DNA from: Chromatiaceae bacterium
Lineage (GTDB): Bacteria; Pseudomonadota; Gammaproteobacteria; Chromatiales; Chromatiaceae
Direction of reading: 5' to 3'
NCBI GenBank assembly: GCA_026984455.1
Contig: JALSSC010000052.1
Coordinates: 1-46,168 of the forward strand
DNA: 46,168 nucleotides
Shown: in pieces, positions 8,199 to 15,615 of the stretch
Layout of the letters: every line of letters starts with the position of its first letter
How positions within the stretch are numbered: the stretch's first letter is position 1
The notes under the pieces: generated by a model
Database searches by the model: none
Seen by the model: only the letters and a program-made list of their open reading frames with translations
What the model was told of the DNA's origin: nothing
Position numbers and translations under genes: made by a program

Positions 8199-9707
8199 AT
8201 GACCCTCATCCGCCGCGAAGACCTGATCCAGTCCGTCGCCGACGCCCTGCAGTACATGTCGTACTATCATCCCCCGGACTTCGTGCGCGCCCTCGCCGCG
8301 GCCTACGCCGGCGAGGAATCCCCCGCCGCCCGGGATGCCCTCGCCCAGATCCTGGTGAATTCGCGCATGGCGGCCGAAGGCCACCGCCCCATCTGTCAGG
8401 ACACCGGCATCGTGGTGGCCTTCGTGGAGGTGGGGTCCGGGGTGCGCTGGGACGGCCCGGCCGATCTCCAGGCCCTGATCGACGAGGGGGTGCGCCGCGC
8501 CTATACGGACCCCGACAATCCCCTCCGCGCCTCGCTGGTGGCCGACCCCCTCGGAGGGCGGCGCAACACCGGCGACAATACGCCGGCCATGGTCTACACG
8601 CGCCTGGTCCCCGGTGACGGGATCGCCCTCAAGCTGGCGGCCAAGGGCGGGGGATCGGAGAACAAGGCGCGCTTCGCGGTGCTCAATCCGGCGGCCGATC
8701 TGGCCGACTGGGTGGTGGAACAGGTGCCCACCCTGGGGGCCGGCTGGTGCCCACCGGGGATCCTGGGCATCGGCGCCGGCGGGACGCCCGAGCAGGCCCT
8801 GCTGCTGGCCAAGGAGTCCCTCCTCGCCCCCATCGACATCCACGAATTGCGCGCCCGCGGGGCCCGTACCCGGGTGGAGGAACTGCGTCTGGAGATCCTC
8901 GACCGGGTCAACGCCCTGGGCATCGGCGCCCAGGGCCTCGGTGGGCTCACCACCGTCCTGGACGTGAAGATCCTCGATCGGCCCACCCATGCGGCCTCCC
9001 TGCCGGTGGGCCTGATCCCCAACTGTGCCGCCACCCGCCATCTGGAATTCGCGCTCGACGGCAACGGTCCCGCCGAATTCGAGCCCCCGTCTGCGGATGT
9101 CTGGCCGCGGATCGACTGGTCGCCCGCGGGCGCCACGCCGGTGGACCTGGAATCCCTCGGCCGTGAGGACATGGCGGGCTGGCGTCCGGGTCAGCGCCTG
9201 TTGCTCTCGGGCCGCCTCCTCACCGGCCGTGACGCGGCCCATCGCCGTATCCAGGAGATGCTGGAGCGCGGCGAGCCCCTGCCCGTCGATCTCCGCGACC
9301 GCTTCCTCTATTACGTCGGCCCCGTGGACCCGGTGGGCGATGAGGTGGTGGGCCCCGCCGGTCCCACCACCGCCTCGCGCATGGACCGCTACAGCGAACT
9401 CATGTTCGGAACGCTCGGGCTGATGGGGGCCATCGGCAAGGCCGAGCGGGGGGCGGAGGCCGTCGAGGCCATTCGCCGTCACCGGGCGGTCTACCTGATC
9501 GCCGTGGGGGGCGCCGCCTATCTGGTCTCCAAGGCGATCCGCAAGGCCCGGGTAATGGCGTTCGCCGACCTGGGGATGGAGGCCGTGTACGAGTTCGAGG
9601 TCAAGGACATGCCGGTGGCCGTGGCCGTGGACACCCGGGGGGAATCGGTTCACGACCAGGGACCGGCCCGCTGGCGCCGCCTGCTGCCAATGAAATCGCA
9701 CCTCTGA
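8199..9707 (+). CDS. fumA: Fumarate hydratase, class I (iron-sulfur)
   Basis: This enzyme interconverts fumarate and malate using an oxygen-sensitive [4Fe-4S] cluster. The 502-residue chain fuses the alpha and beta fumarase domains. The N-terminal domain carries CQDTGIVVAF (about C66), LGAGWCPPGILGIGAGGTPEQA and PNCAATRH, which supply the three cluster-ligating cysteines. The C-terminal beta domain has LLLSGRLLTGRDAAH, YYVGPVDPVGDEVVGPAGPTTASRMD and the terminal KDMPVAVAVDTRGESVH. Length fits the two-domain type. It stands alone, between vapBC and the octaheme cytochrome. The symbol is given by family; fumB would be equivalent. Confidence 0.92.
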   Translation: MTLIRREDLIQSVADALQYMSYYHPPDFVRALAAAYAGEESPAARDALAQILVNSRMAAEGHRPICQDTGIVVAFVEVGSGVRWDGPADLQALIDEGVRRAYTDPDNPLRASLVADPLGGRRNTGDNTPAMVYTRLVPGDGIALKLAAKGGGSENKARFAVLNPAADLADWVVEQVPTLGAGWCPPGILGIGAGGTPEQALLLAKESLLAPIDIHELRARGARTRVEELRLEILDRVNALGIGAQGLGGLTTVLDVKILDRPTHAASLPVGLIPNCAATRHLEFALDGNGPAEFEPPSADVWPRIDWSPAGATPVDLESLGREDMAGWRPGQRLLLSGRLLTGRDAAHRRIQEMLERGEPLPVDLRDRFLYYVGPVDPVGDEVVGPAGPTTASRMDRYSELMFGTLGLMGAIGKAERGAEAVEAIRRHRAVYLIAVGGAAYLVSKAIRKARVMAFADLGMEAVYEFEVKDMPVAVAVDTRGESVHDQGPARWRRLLPMKSHL

Positions 9708-9724
9708 ATCAAGAAAACAGGAAA

Positions 9725-9773
9725 GCGAATAGTCTCGTTCTATTGCGAGTTCGCATTGAGCCTCCCTATTCGC
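9725..9773. repeat. Imperfect hairpin after the fumarase gene
   Basis: GCGAATAG (9725-9732) and CTATTCGC (9766-9773) form an 8-bp inverted repeat 18 bp after the fumarase stop. The spacer holds a smaller CTCG/CGAG pair. There is no T tract, so terminator function is uncertain; it could also act in the leader of the cytochrome gene at 9847. Confidence 0.3.
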
Positions 9774-9846
9774 TGCTGTTAGGCTCCCCTCCGCCTTCAA
9801 TCCCTGCGCCTTGCCGTATCCCGCGCGCCTGTCGGAGATCCAAGCC

Positions 9847-11589
9847 ATGTTGCACACAGCCAAGGGGTGGCCTAGGCCGGACCCGAGATACTGGGGATCA
9901 CTGTTTCTCCCGCTGATCCTCGTCCTGGCCCCCGGCCACGCCGCCGAAGAGGCAAAGACCCCGGTGGCCCGTCCCCTCCCTTCCATCGAGGGCAAGGTGG
10001 AGCTGGGCATCAGCGAATACAAGGAGACCTCCAATCCTCGCCCGGTGGACAAGTCGGTCACCAGCCTCGACCAGTCGCGGGGTAGCAAGTCCACCACCGA
10101 TCACGCCAAGCTCAAGGAACTCCAGGGCCCCTTCAAGAGCGGCCCCGAGGTCACCAAGGCCTGCCTCAAGTGTCACAACAAGGCCGGCGATCAGTTCATC
10201 CACAACAAGCATTGGACGTGGAGCTACCGGAACCCGGTCACCGGCCAGCAGCTCGGCAAGCGCTATCTGGTCAACAACTTCTGCACCAACGCGGCGGGCA
10301 ACGAGGGCATGTGCGCCCAGTGTCATGCCGGTTACGGCCTGAAGGACAGCCGCACCTACGACTTCTCCAACCAGGAGAACATCGACTGCCTGGTCTGCCA
10401 TGAATCCACCGGCACCTATTACAAGCTGCCGCCCACCCGCGGTAACAAGGCCTGCGCGGTCCTGTTCGAGGGTAAGCCGGCCATCGATCTCACCCGGGTG
10501 GCGCAGAGCGTGGCGCTGCCCGGGCGCAACAACTGCGGCGCCTGCCACTTCTATGGCGGCGGCGGCGACAACGTGAAGCACGGTGATCTCTCGTCGGTCC
10601 TGTTCCATCCCCCCAGGGACGTGGACGTACACATGTCCGAACAGGGCGAGAACTTCTCCTGTGTGATCTGTCATGTGGGCGAGGGTCACCAATGGGCGGG
10701 CAGCCGTTACAACATGCTGGCCGAAGACAAGCAGGGCACCGGCAAGCCCGGCTCGCCCCGCCGGACCGCCACCTGCGAGAGCTGCCATGGCAACCAGCCC
10801 CACCCCTTGGGCCTCAAGGGCATCAAGCTCAACGACCATACCGACCGGGTGGCCTGCGAGACCTGTCACATCCCCTCCTTCGCCCGTGGCGGCGTGGCCA
10901 CCAAGGTGGATTGGGACTGGCGCACCGCCGGCCGCCTCAAGAACGGCGAGGGTTATCGTGAAGAGGGTTATATCCAGGGCAACGGCGAGCCCCGCCACAC
11001 CTACAAGTCCATCAAGGGCAGCTTCAAGTACGGGGAGAACGTCAAACCCCTGTACCGCTGGTTCAACGGGGTGGCCCGTTACACCCTGGTCAGCACCCAT
11101 TTCGATCCCACCCGGCCGGTGGAGATCAACCACCTGGAGGGATCACCCGACGATCCCGATTCCCGCATCTGGCCGTTCAAGCGGATGCATACGGTGCAGC
11201 CCTACGACAAAGGCAACAACACCCTGGTCTACATGCACCTGTGGGGCGACGACAAGGACGCCTTCTGGGGCAACTACGACTTCGCCCGCGCCATCCGCCA
11301 CGGGATGAAGGACTTCGATCTCCCCTACAGCGGTGAATACGGCTTCATCGACACCTATTCCTACTGGCCCATCAACCACATGGTGGCGCCCAAGGAGAAG
11401 GCCCTGGCCTGTCGGGAATGCCACGCCAGACAGGGGCGTCTGGCCCGACTCTCCGGCTTCTACATGCCCGGGCGCGACAGCAACCACTGGGTCGATCTCA
11501 TCGGTCTGCTACTGGTCTTGGGCACCCTCGGCGGGGTCCTCTTCCACGCCTTCATCCGCATCCTCTTCCGCGCCCGGAGGACCCACTGA
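9847..11589 (+). CDS. Octaheme c-type cytochrome, tetrathionate reductase (OTR) family, membrane-anchored
   Basis: A 580-residue secreted cytochrome with exactly eight CxxCH haem-attachment motifs, at about residues 106, 156, 181, 230, 272, 310, 337 and 522. An N-terminal signal sequence (hydrophobic core LFLPLILVLAPG, cleavage near HAAEE) exports it to the periplasm. The motif spacing and the Tyr/Trp/His-rich body resemble the octaheme tetrathionate reductase family known from Shewanella, whose members reduce tetrathionate, nitrite or hydroxylamine in vitro. Unlike the soluble Shewanella enzyme, this one ends in a TM helix (about residues 552-573, LIGLLLVLGTLGGVLFHAF). The ATG at 9847 is preferred to an upstream TTG because it gives a normal signal peptide. 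Its TGA overlaps the ATG of the cytochrome b gene (TGATG). The true substrate is unknown. Confidence 0.88.
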   Translation: MLHTAKGWPRPDPRYWGSLFLPLILVLAPGHAAEEAKTPVARPLPSIEGKVELGISEYKETSNPRPVDKSVTSLDQSRGSKSTTDHAKLKELQGPFKSGPEVTKACLKCHNKAGDQFIHNKHWTWSYRNPVTGQQLGKRYLVNNFCTNAAGNEGMCAQCHAGYGLKDSRTYDFSNQENIDCLVCHESTGTYYKLPPTRGNKACAVLFEGKPAIDLTRVAQSVALPGRNNCGACHFYGGGGDNVKHGDLSSVLFHPPRDVDVHMSEQGENFSCVICHVGEGHQWAGSRYNMLAEDKQGTGKPGSPRRTATCESCHGNQPHPLGLKGIKLNDHTDRVACETCHIPSFARGGVATKVDWDWRTAGRLKNGEGYREEGYIQGNGEPRHTYKSIKGSFKYGENVKPLYRWFNGVARYTLVSTHFDPTRPVEINHLEGSPDDPDSRIWPFKRMHTVQPYDKGNNTLVYMHLWGDDKDAFWGNYDFARAIRHGMKDFDLPYSGEYGFIDTYSYWPINHMVAPKEKALACRECHARQGRLARLSGFYMPGRDSNHWVDLIGLLLVLGTLGGVLFHAFIRILFRARRTH

Positions 11590-12245
11590 TGGCCCTGCAC
11601 CAAGTAAAGATATTCAATGGCTTCGAACGCTTCTGGCACTGGACCCAGATGGCCCTCATCTTCATCCTGTTGTTCAGCGGCGCCGGCATCCATGGCTTTC
11701 ACCACTGGGTGAGCTTCGAAAACCTGGTCTACACCCACGTGCTGGCGGCCATCGGGCTCATGGTGCTCTGGGTGTTCGCCATCTTCTGGCACCTCACCAC
11801 CGGTAGCTGGCGGCACTATCTGCCCACCACCAACGGCCTGTTGCGGGTGGCCCGGTACTACGCCTGGGACATCTTCAAGGGTGAGGATCACCCCTACCGA
11901 AAGCATTTCTGGCGCAAGCACAATCCCTTGCAGGCCCTCAGCTACCTGGGGCTCAAACTGTTCGTCTTCCCCCTGCTGTGGCTCTCGGGCCTGGCCTACC
12001 TGCTCTATGGGCTCTGGTCGAACGGCCCCTTCACCAACTCGGCCTTGGAGTGGGTGGCCTGGACCCATACCGCGGGTGCCTTTGTCATGGCCGCATTCAT
12101 CATCATCCATGTCTACCTGCTCACCACCGGGCACTCCTTCGTGGAGCATGTGCGGCCGATGATCACCGGCTACGACGAAGTGGATCTGAGCCCCGAGGAA
12201 GAGGCCTATCTGCGCAAGGACGAGCCGGGCCGGATCAAGGACTGA
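11589..12245 (+). CDS. Membrane di-haem cytochrome b (cytochrome b561/b6-like domain)
   Basis: A 218-residue integral membrane protein with four predicted helices, near residues 20-40, 50-75, 115-140 and 155-180. Histidines sit in or beside them (FWHW, THVLAAIG, FWHLTTG, WTHTAGAF, IIHVYLLTTGH), the pattern of haem-b ligands in prokaryotic cytochrome b/b6 (Ni/Fe-hydrogenase or thiosulfate-reductase cytochrome b type) proteins. The start codon overlaps the octaheme cytochrome's stop, so the two are translationally coupled and probably form one complex. The inferred role is to pass electrons between the quinone pool and the periplasmic octaheme subunit. Direction of electron flow cannot be read from sequence. 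Confidence 0.85.
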   Translation: MALHQVKIFNGFERFWHWTQMALIFILLFSGAGIHGFHHWVSFENLVYTHVLAAIGLMVLWVFAIFWHLTTGSWRHYLPTTNGLLRVARYYAWDIFKGEDHPYRKHFWRKHNPLQALSYLGLKLFVFPLLWLSGLAYLLYGLWSNGPFTNSALEWVAWTHTAGAFVMAAFIIIHVYLLTTGHSFVEHVRPMITGYDEVDLSPEEEAYLRKDEPGRIKD

Positions 12246-12553
12246 GTCCGCAGGGCCTCGCTTCGGCGGGTGCCGGGAGCGAGCCTCGGCCGCCAGTGCG
12301 CCCCTCCCCTGCCCCAACGCCTGCGCGGCTCTGTCGCGCATAGCGGACGCCTGTTACTCGGCATCCTGCCGGAGTTGGAGCGGGCTCCTGGCCGCCGCGC
12401 TGATGGGCCGGGTCATGGAGCGGAATCGCTGTCCGTGGGATCGGGCGGGGTCAAGGGAGTGAACCAGCGAGCGGGCATCTTGTCTCTATGGATCGAGGGG
12501 GCCCGCTCGGGCCAAGATCCCTTGTCTTTCCCTATCACCTCCAGGAGTCCCCC
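12246..12553. other. Gene-free stretch before the aldolase with an inverted repeat
   Basis: No convincing coding frame. CGAGCGGGC (12468-12476) and GCCCGCTCG (12501-12509) can form a 9-bp stem with a 24-base loop, 45 bp upstream of the aldolase start. It might lie in the leader RNA. A ribosome-binding site CAGGAG precedes the ATG at 12554. Confidence 0.4.
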
Positions 12554-13576
12554 ATGTCCACTATCGAAGCCATGCAGGCCACCATCGAGGCCATGGTCCA
12601 GCCGGGCCGCGGTATCCTCGCCGCCGACGAGAGTTCCCCCACCATCGCCAAGCGGTTCGCGGCCATCGGCGTGGAGTCCACTCCGGAGACGCGCCGTGCC
12701 TGGCGCGATCTGCTGGTCACCACCCAGGGCCTGGGCCAGTACATCTCCGGCATCATCCTGTTCGAGGAGACCCTGGGCCAGCGTACCGCCGACGGCCGGC
12801 CCATCCCCGAGGCCGCCCGGGACCAGGGCATCGTCCCGGGGATCAAGGTGGACAAGGGCAAGATCCCCCTGGCCCTGTCCCCTGGTGATCTCGTCACTCA
12901 GGGTCTCGATGGCCTCGGCGACCGCCTCGCCAAGTACCAGGAGCAAGGCGCCCGTTTCGCCAAGTGGCGGGAGGTATACAAGATCGCAGGAGATGCCCCG
13001 ACGCCGCACGGGATCGAGGCCAACGCCGAGATGCTGGCGCGTTATGCCGCCGTGTGCCAGTCCCTGGGGGTGGTGCCCATCGTCGAGCCCGAGGTGTTGA
13101 TGGATGGGGACCATGACATCGAGCGTCATGGCGAGGTGACCGAGGCGGTACAGCATGCGGTGTTTCACGCCCTGCACCGGCATCACGTCATCCTGGAGCT
13201 GATGATCCTCAAACCCAACATGGTCCTGCCCGGCAAGGAGCGGCCCAAGGCGGACCCGGACAGGGTGGCGGAGGCGACCCTGAAGGTCCTGCGGCGGACG
13301 GTGCCGGCGGCGGTGCCGAGCGTCAATTTCCTCTCCGGAGGCCAGGGGCCGGAGGAGGCCACGGCCAATCTGAACGCCCTCAATCTGCGCCGGGAGCAGG
13401 CCCCCTGGCGCTTGAGCATCTCCTACGGAAGGGCCTTGCAACAGCCGGCGTTACATGCCTGGATGGGCCGGCCGGAAAACCGCCCGGCGGCCCAGGCCGC
13501 CTTGCTGAAGCGGGCGCGGCTGAATCATCTGGCCATGCTGGGGGCCTATGAGGCGGAGATGGAAGGGGTGGATTGA
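12554..13576 (+). CDS. Fructose-bisphosphate aldolase, class I
   Basis: Schiff-base aldolase of glycolysis/gluconeogenesis that cleaves fructose-1,6-bisphosphate. The 340-residue protein has the class I landmarks GRGILAADESSPTIAKRF near the N-terminus, GIKVDKG, KWREVYKI, VPIVEPEVLMDGDHDIE, and LMILKPNMVLPGK, whose Lys is the Schiff-base residue. SVNFLSGGQGPEEATANLNALN follows. It is the eukaryote-like class I type, not FbaB/DhnA. The ATG at 12554 follows a ribosome-binding site at suitable spacing; an in-frame ATG at 12488 would add non-conserved residues. It appears monocistronic. Confidence 0.93.
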   Translation: MSTIEAMQATIEAMVQPGRGILAADESSPTIAKRFAAIGVESTPETRRAWRDLLVTTQGLGQYISGIILFEETLGQRTADGRPIPEAARDQGIVPGIKVDKGKIPLALSPGDLVTQGLDGLGDRLAKYQEQGARFAKWREVYKIAGDAPTPHGIEANAEMLARYAAVCQSLGVVPIVEPEVLMDGDHDIERHGEVTEAVQHAVFHALHRHHVILELMILKPNMVLPGKERPKADPDRVAEATLKVLRRTVPAAVPSVNFLSGGQGPEEATANLNALNLRREQAPWRLSISYGRALQQPALHAWMGRPENRPAAQAALLKRARLNHLAMLGAYEAEMEGVD

Positions 13577-13712
13577 ACGGTCTCACTGGAAATCCAGAGA
13601 GGCTATATATGCATGGACGCATGCGGTGGGGGAGTGGCTCCGACCATTGAAGCCGCTCTCACGCAAGGATCTTTCGGGTTGGAGCCTGTGTGCCAACCCC
13701 GGCACAGACGCG

Positions 13713-13744
13713 AAAAGGCCCGCGGTCCTTCCGGACGGCGGGCC
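13713..13744 (-). terminator. Rho-independent terminator of the 13772-13993 gene
   Basis: On the minus strand, a stem of 7 bp, one C-C mismatch and 4 bp (GGCCCGC/GCGGGCC plus GTCC/GGAC) with loop GGAA is followed directly by TTTT. It lies 28 bp past the stop of the small coiled-coil protein. The plus strand has no T tract, so it is not expected to end the aldolase transcript. Confidence 0.85.
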
Positions 13745-13771
13745 CTTCGGCCATCCTTCAGCGAAGGATGT

Positions 13772-13993
13772 TCAGGGATGCGAACCCACGATCTGGTGGG
13801 CAAGGTCCACCACGCGCATGGCGGTGTCGCGGTAGTCTTTCTTGTAGCTGGCGAGCAGACCCTCTTTGGAGGCCCAGTAGTCCTTGCCGGTCACGCCCTT
13901 TTCGTGCTCGATCTCCATGAACTTCTTCTGCAGGTCGAGCATCTTGCCGATCAGTTCCTGCTTCTCTTTCTTGAGTGCTTCGATGTCGCTCAT
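13772..13993 (-). CDS. Small coiled-coil protein of unknown function
   Basis: A 73-residue, highly charged protein starting MSDIEALKKEKQELIGKM. The first 35 residues have a heptad-like pattern and should form a coiled coil. The C-terminal half (KDYWASKEGLLASYKKDY, AMRVVDLAHQIV) is probably also helical. There is no signal peptide, TM segment or cysteine. The inner ATG at 13993 was chosen over an extended frame because the extra residues are Arg/Pro-rich and unlike the body. It has its own terminator, and a possible -10 (TATATT) lies at 14121-14126. I do not recognise a characterised family. Confidence 0.65.
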   Translation of the reverse strand: MSDIEALKKEKQELIGKMLDLQKKFMEIEHEKGVTGKDYWASKEGLLASYKKDYRDTAMRVVDLAHQIVGSHP

Positions 13994-14176
13994 ACTCACT
14001 CTCCCAACGGGGTTCGGAAAAAACCTGGTCGGCCTGACATCCACCTCGCGCGTGCGCCACCCGGGACCGAAGGACTGAAACCCCATGCGCGAGGGCCGTA
14101 TCAGCCCGCGTGGATTTCCTAATATACCAGGATCACCGGCGACAACCCTATCTCGGAAGGGATAGAGCGGTCGCTC

Positions 14177-15139
14177 TCAGCAGCGGCAGGGGGTCGCCGG
14201 GGGCGTGTTCAGACGCAGGGCGCCGGTGATCTGAGCGACCTCGGCGAGGCCGTGACGGTCCATATAGTCGAGGATGCCGGCGTTGATACGCGGGCAGATC
14301 AGGGGGTCGTAGAACAGGGCCGTGCCCACGCCCACGGCCGTCGCCCCGGCGAGCAGGAACTCGATGGCGTCCTCGGCGGAACTCACCCCCCCTTGGCCGA
14401 TGATGGGGATGCCGTGGGGCGCGGCGACTTCATACACCTGGTGCACCTTGAGCAAGGCAACGGGCTTGATGGCGGGTCCGGAGAGGCCGCCCTGGTTGTT
14501 TCCGATCACGGGGGCGCGGCTCTCGACGTCGATCGCCATGCCCATGAGGGTGTTGATCACGGAAAAGGCGTCGCTGCCGGCCTCGATGCAACCCCGGGCG
14601 TTGTCTGCGATGTCGGTCTGATTGGGCGAGAGCTTGGTGATGAGGGGCTTGCGCGTGGCCTTGCGGCAGGCCGCCACCACCCGTGCCGACATGGCCGGAT
14701 CGTTGCCGAAGGCGACCCCGCCGGCCTTGACGTTGGGGCAGGAGATGTTGATCTCGATGGCGTCGATGGGGGAGTCGTCGAAACGCCGGGTGACCTCGTA
14801 GTATTCTTCCACCGTGGCCCCGGACACGTTGGCGATGACGCGGGTCTCGCTGAAGTCGAGGTCCGGCAGGATCTCCTTCACCACGGCATCCACCCCGGGG
14901 TTCTGGAGACCGATGGCGTTCAACATCCCCCCAGGGGTCTCGGCGATCCGGTGGGCGGGATTGCCCAGGCGCGGCTCCAGGGTGGTGCCCTTGAGGCAGA
15001 GGGCGCCGGCGTCACCGTTGGAGAAGCCCTCCACGCGGGTATACTCCCGGCCGAATCCCACGCAACCCGAGAGCAATACCAGGGGGGTGGCGAAGCGCAG
15101 GCCGCAGAAATCGAGGGCCAGGCGGGGGTCGTCGCTCAT
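14177..15139 (-). CDS. pyrD: Dihydroorotate dehydrogenase catalytic subunit (class 1B type)
   Basis: An FMN enzyme that oxidises dihydroorotate to orotate in pyrimidine synthesis. The 320-residue protein lacks an N-terminal membrane helix. It has LCLKGTTLEPRLGNPAHRIAE, GMLNAIGLQNPG, the loop NISCPNVKAGGVAFG with a catalytic Cys (the class 1 base, where class 2 has Ser), KLSPNQTDI, NTLMGMAID, GGLSGPAIKPVAL and GQGGVSSAEDAIEFLLAGA. This matches the 1B (PyrDB) type, which normally pairs with the Fe-S/FAD subunit PyrK; no pyrK lies in this window. It is divergent from trmL with only 20 bp between starts. Confidence 0.9.
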   Translation of the reverse strand: MSDDPRLALDFCGLRFATPLVLLSGCVGFGREYTRVEGFSNGDAGALCLKGTTLEPRLGNPAHRIAETPGGMLNAIGLQNPGVDAVVKEILPDLDFSETRVIANVSGATVEEYYEVTRRFDDSPIDAIEINISCPNVKAGGVAFGNDPAMSARVVAACRKATRKPLITKLSPNQTDIADNARGCIEAGSDAFSVINTLMGMAIDVESRAPVIGNNQGGLSGPAIKPVALLKVHQVYEVAAPHGIPIIGQGGVSSAEDAIEFLLAGATAVGVGTALFYDPLICPRINAGILDYMDRHGLAEVAQITGALRLNTPPATPCRC

Positions 15140-15159
15140 CTGTGCTCCCGGAGGTGGTG

Positions 15160-15612
15160 TTGTTTCACGTGATCCTATATCAGCCGGAGATCCCGCCGAA
15201 CACGGGCAATATCATACGCCTTTGCGCCAACACCGGCAGCCGCCTCCATCTGGTGCGCCCCCTCGGCTTCGCCTGGGACGACCGGCGCCTGCGGCGTGCG
15301 GGTCTGGACTATCACGAGTGGGTCCGGGTGCAGATCCACGACGACCTGGAGGCGGCCTTCGCCCAGATCCGCGGGCGCGTCTATGCCCTGACCACCCGCG
15401 GCAGCCAACGCTATGACCGCTGTGCCTTCGCCCCGGGCGATGGCCTGCTCTTCGGACCGGAGACCCGGGGCCTGCCATGGTCGGTGCTGACCACCATTCC
15501 CCCCGAGCGGCGCGTGCTGTTGCCCATGCGAGCGGGTCAGAGGAGTCTAAATCTCTCCAACGCCGTGGCCGTGACGGTGTTCGAGGCTTGGCGGCAACAG
15601 GGGTTTGCCTGA
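15160..15612 (+). CDS. trmL: tRNA (cytidine(34)-2'-O)-methyltransferase
   Basis: A SPOUT-fold (trefoil-knot) methyltransferase that modifies the wobble base of tRNA-Leu. The 150-residue protein reads MFHVILYQPEIPPNTGNIIR at the N-terminus, then LLFGPETRGLP and the knot segment LPMRAGQRSLNLSNAVAVTVFEAWRQ. This aligns closely with E. coli TrmL. A TTG at 15160 is taken as start because it follows GGAGG (15150-15154) at proper spacing and matches the family N-terminus; GTGs at 15142, 15154 and 15157 are in frame but would add residues or overlap the ribosome-binding site. Confidence 0.9.
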   Translation: MFHVILYQPEIPPNTGNIIRLCANTGSRLHLVRPLGFAWDDRRLRRAGLDYHEWVRVQIHDDLEAAFAQIRGRVYALTTRGSQRYDRCAFAPGDGLLFGPETRGLPWSVLTTIPPERRVLLPMRAGQRSLNLSNAVAVTVFEAWRQQGFA

Positions 15613-15615
15613 GCC

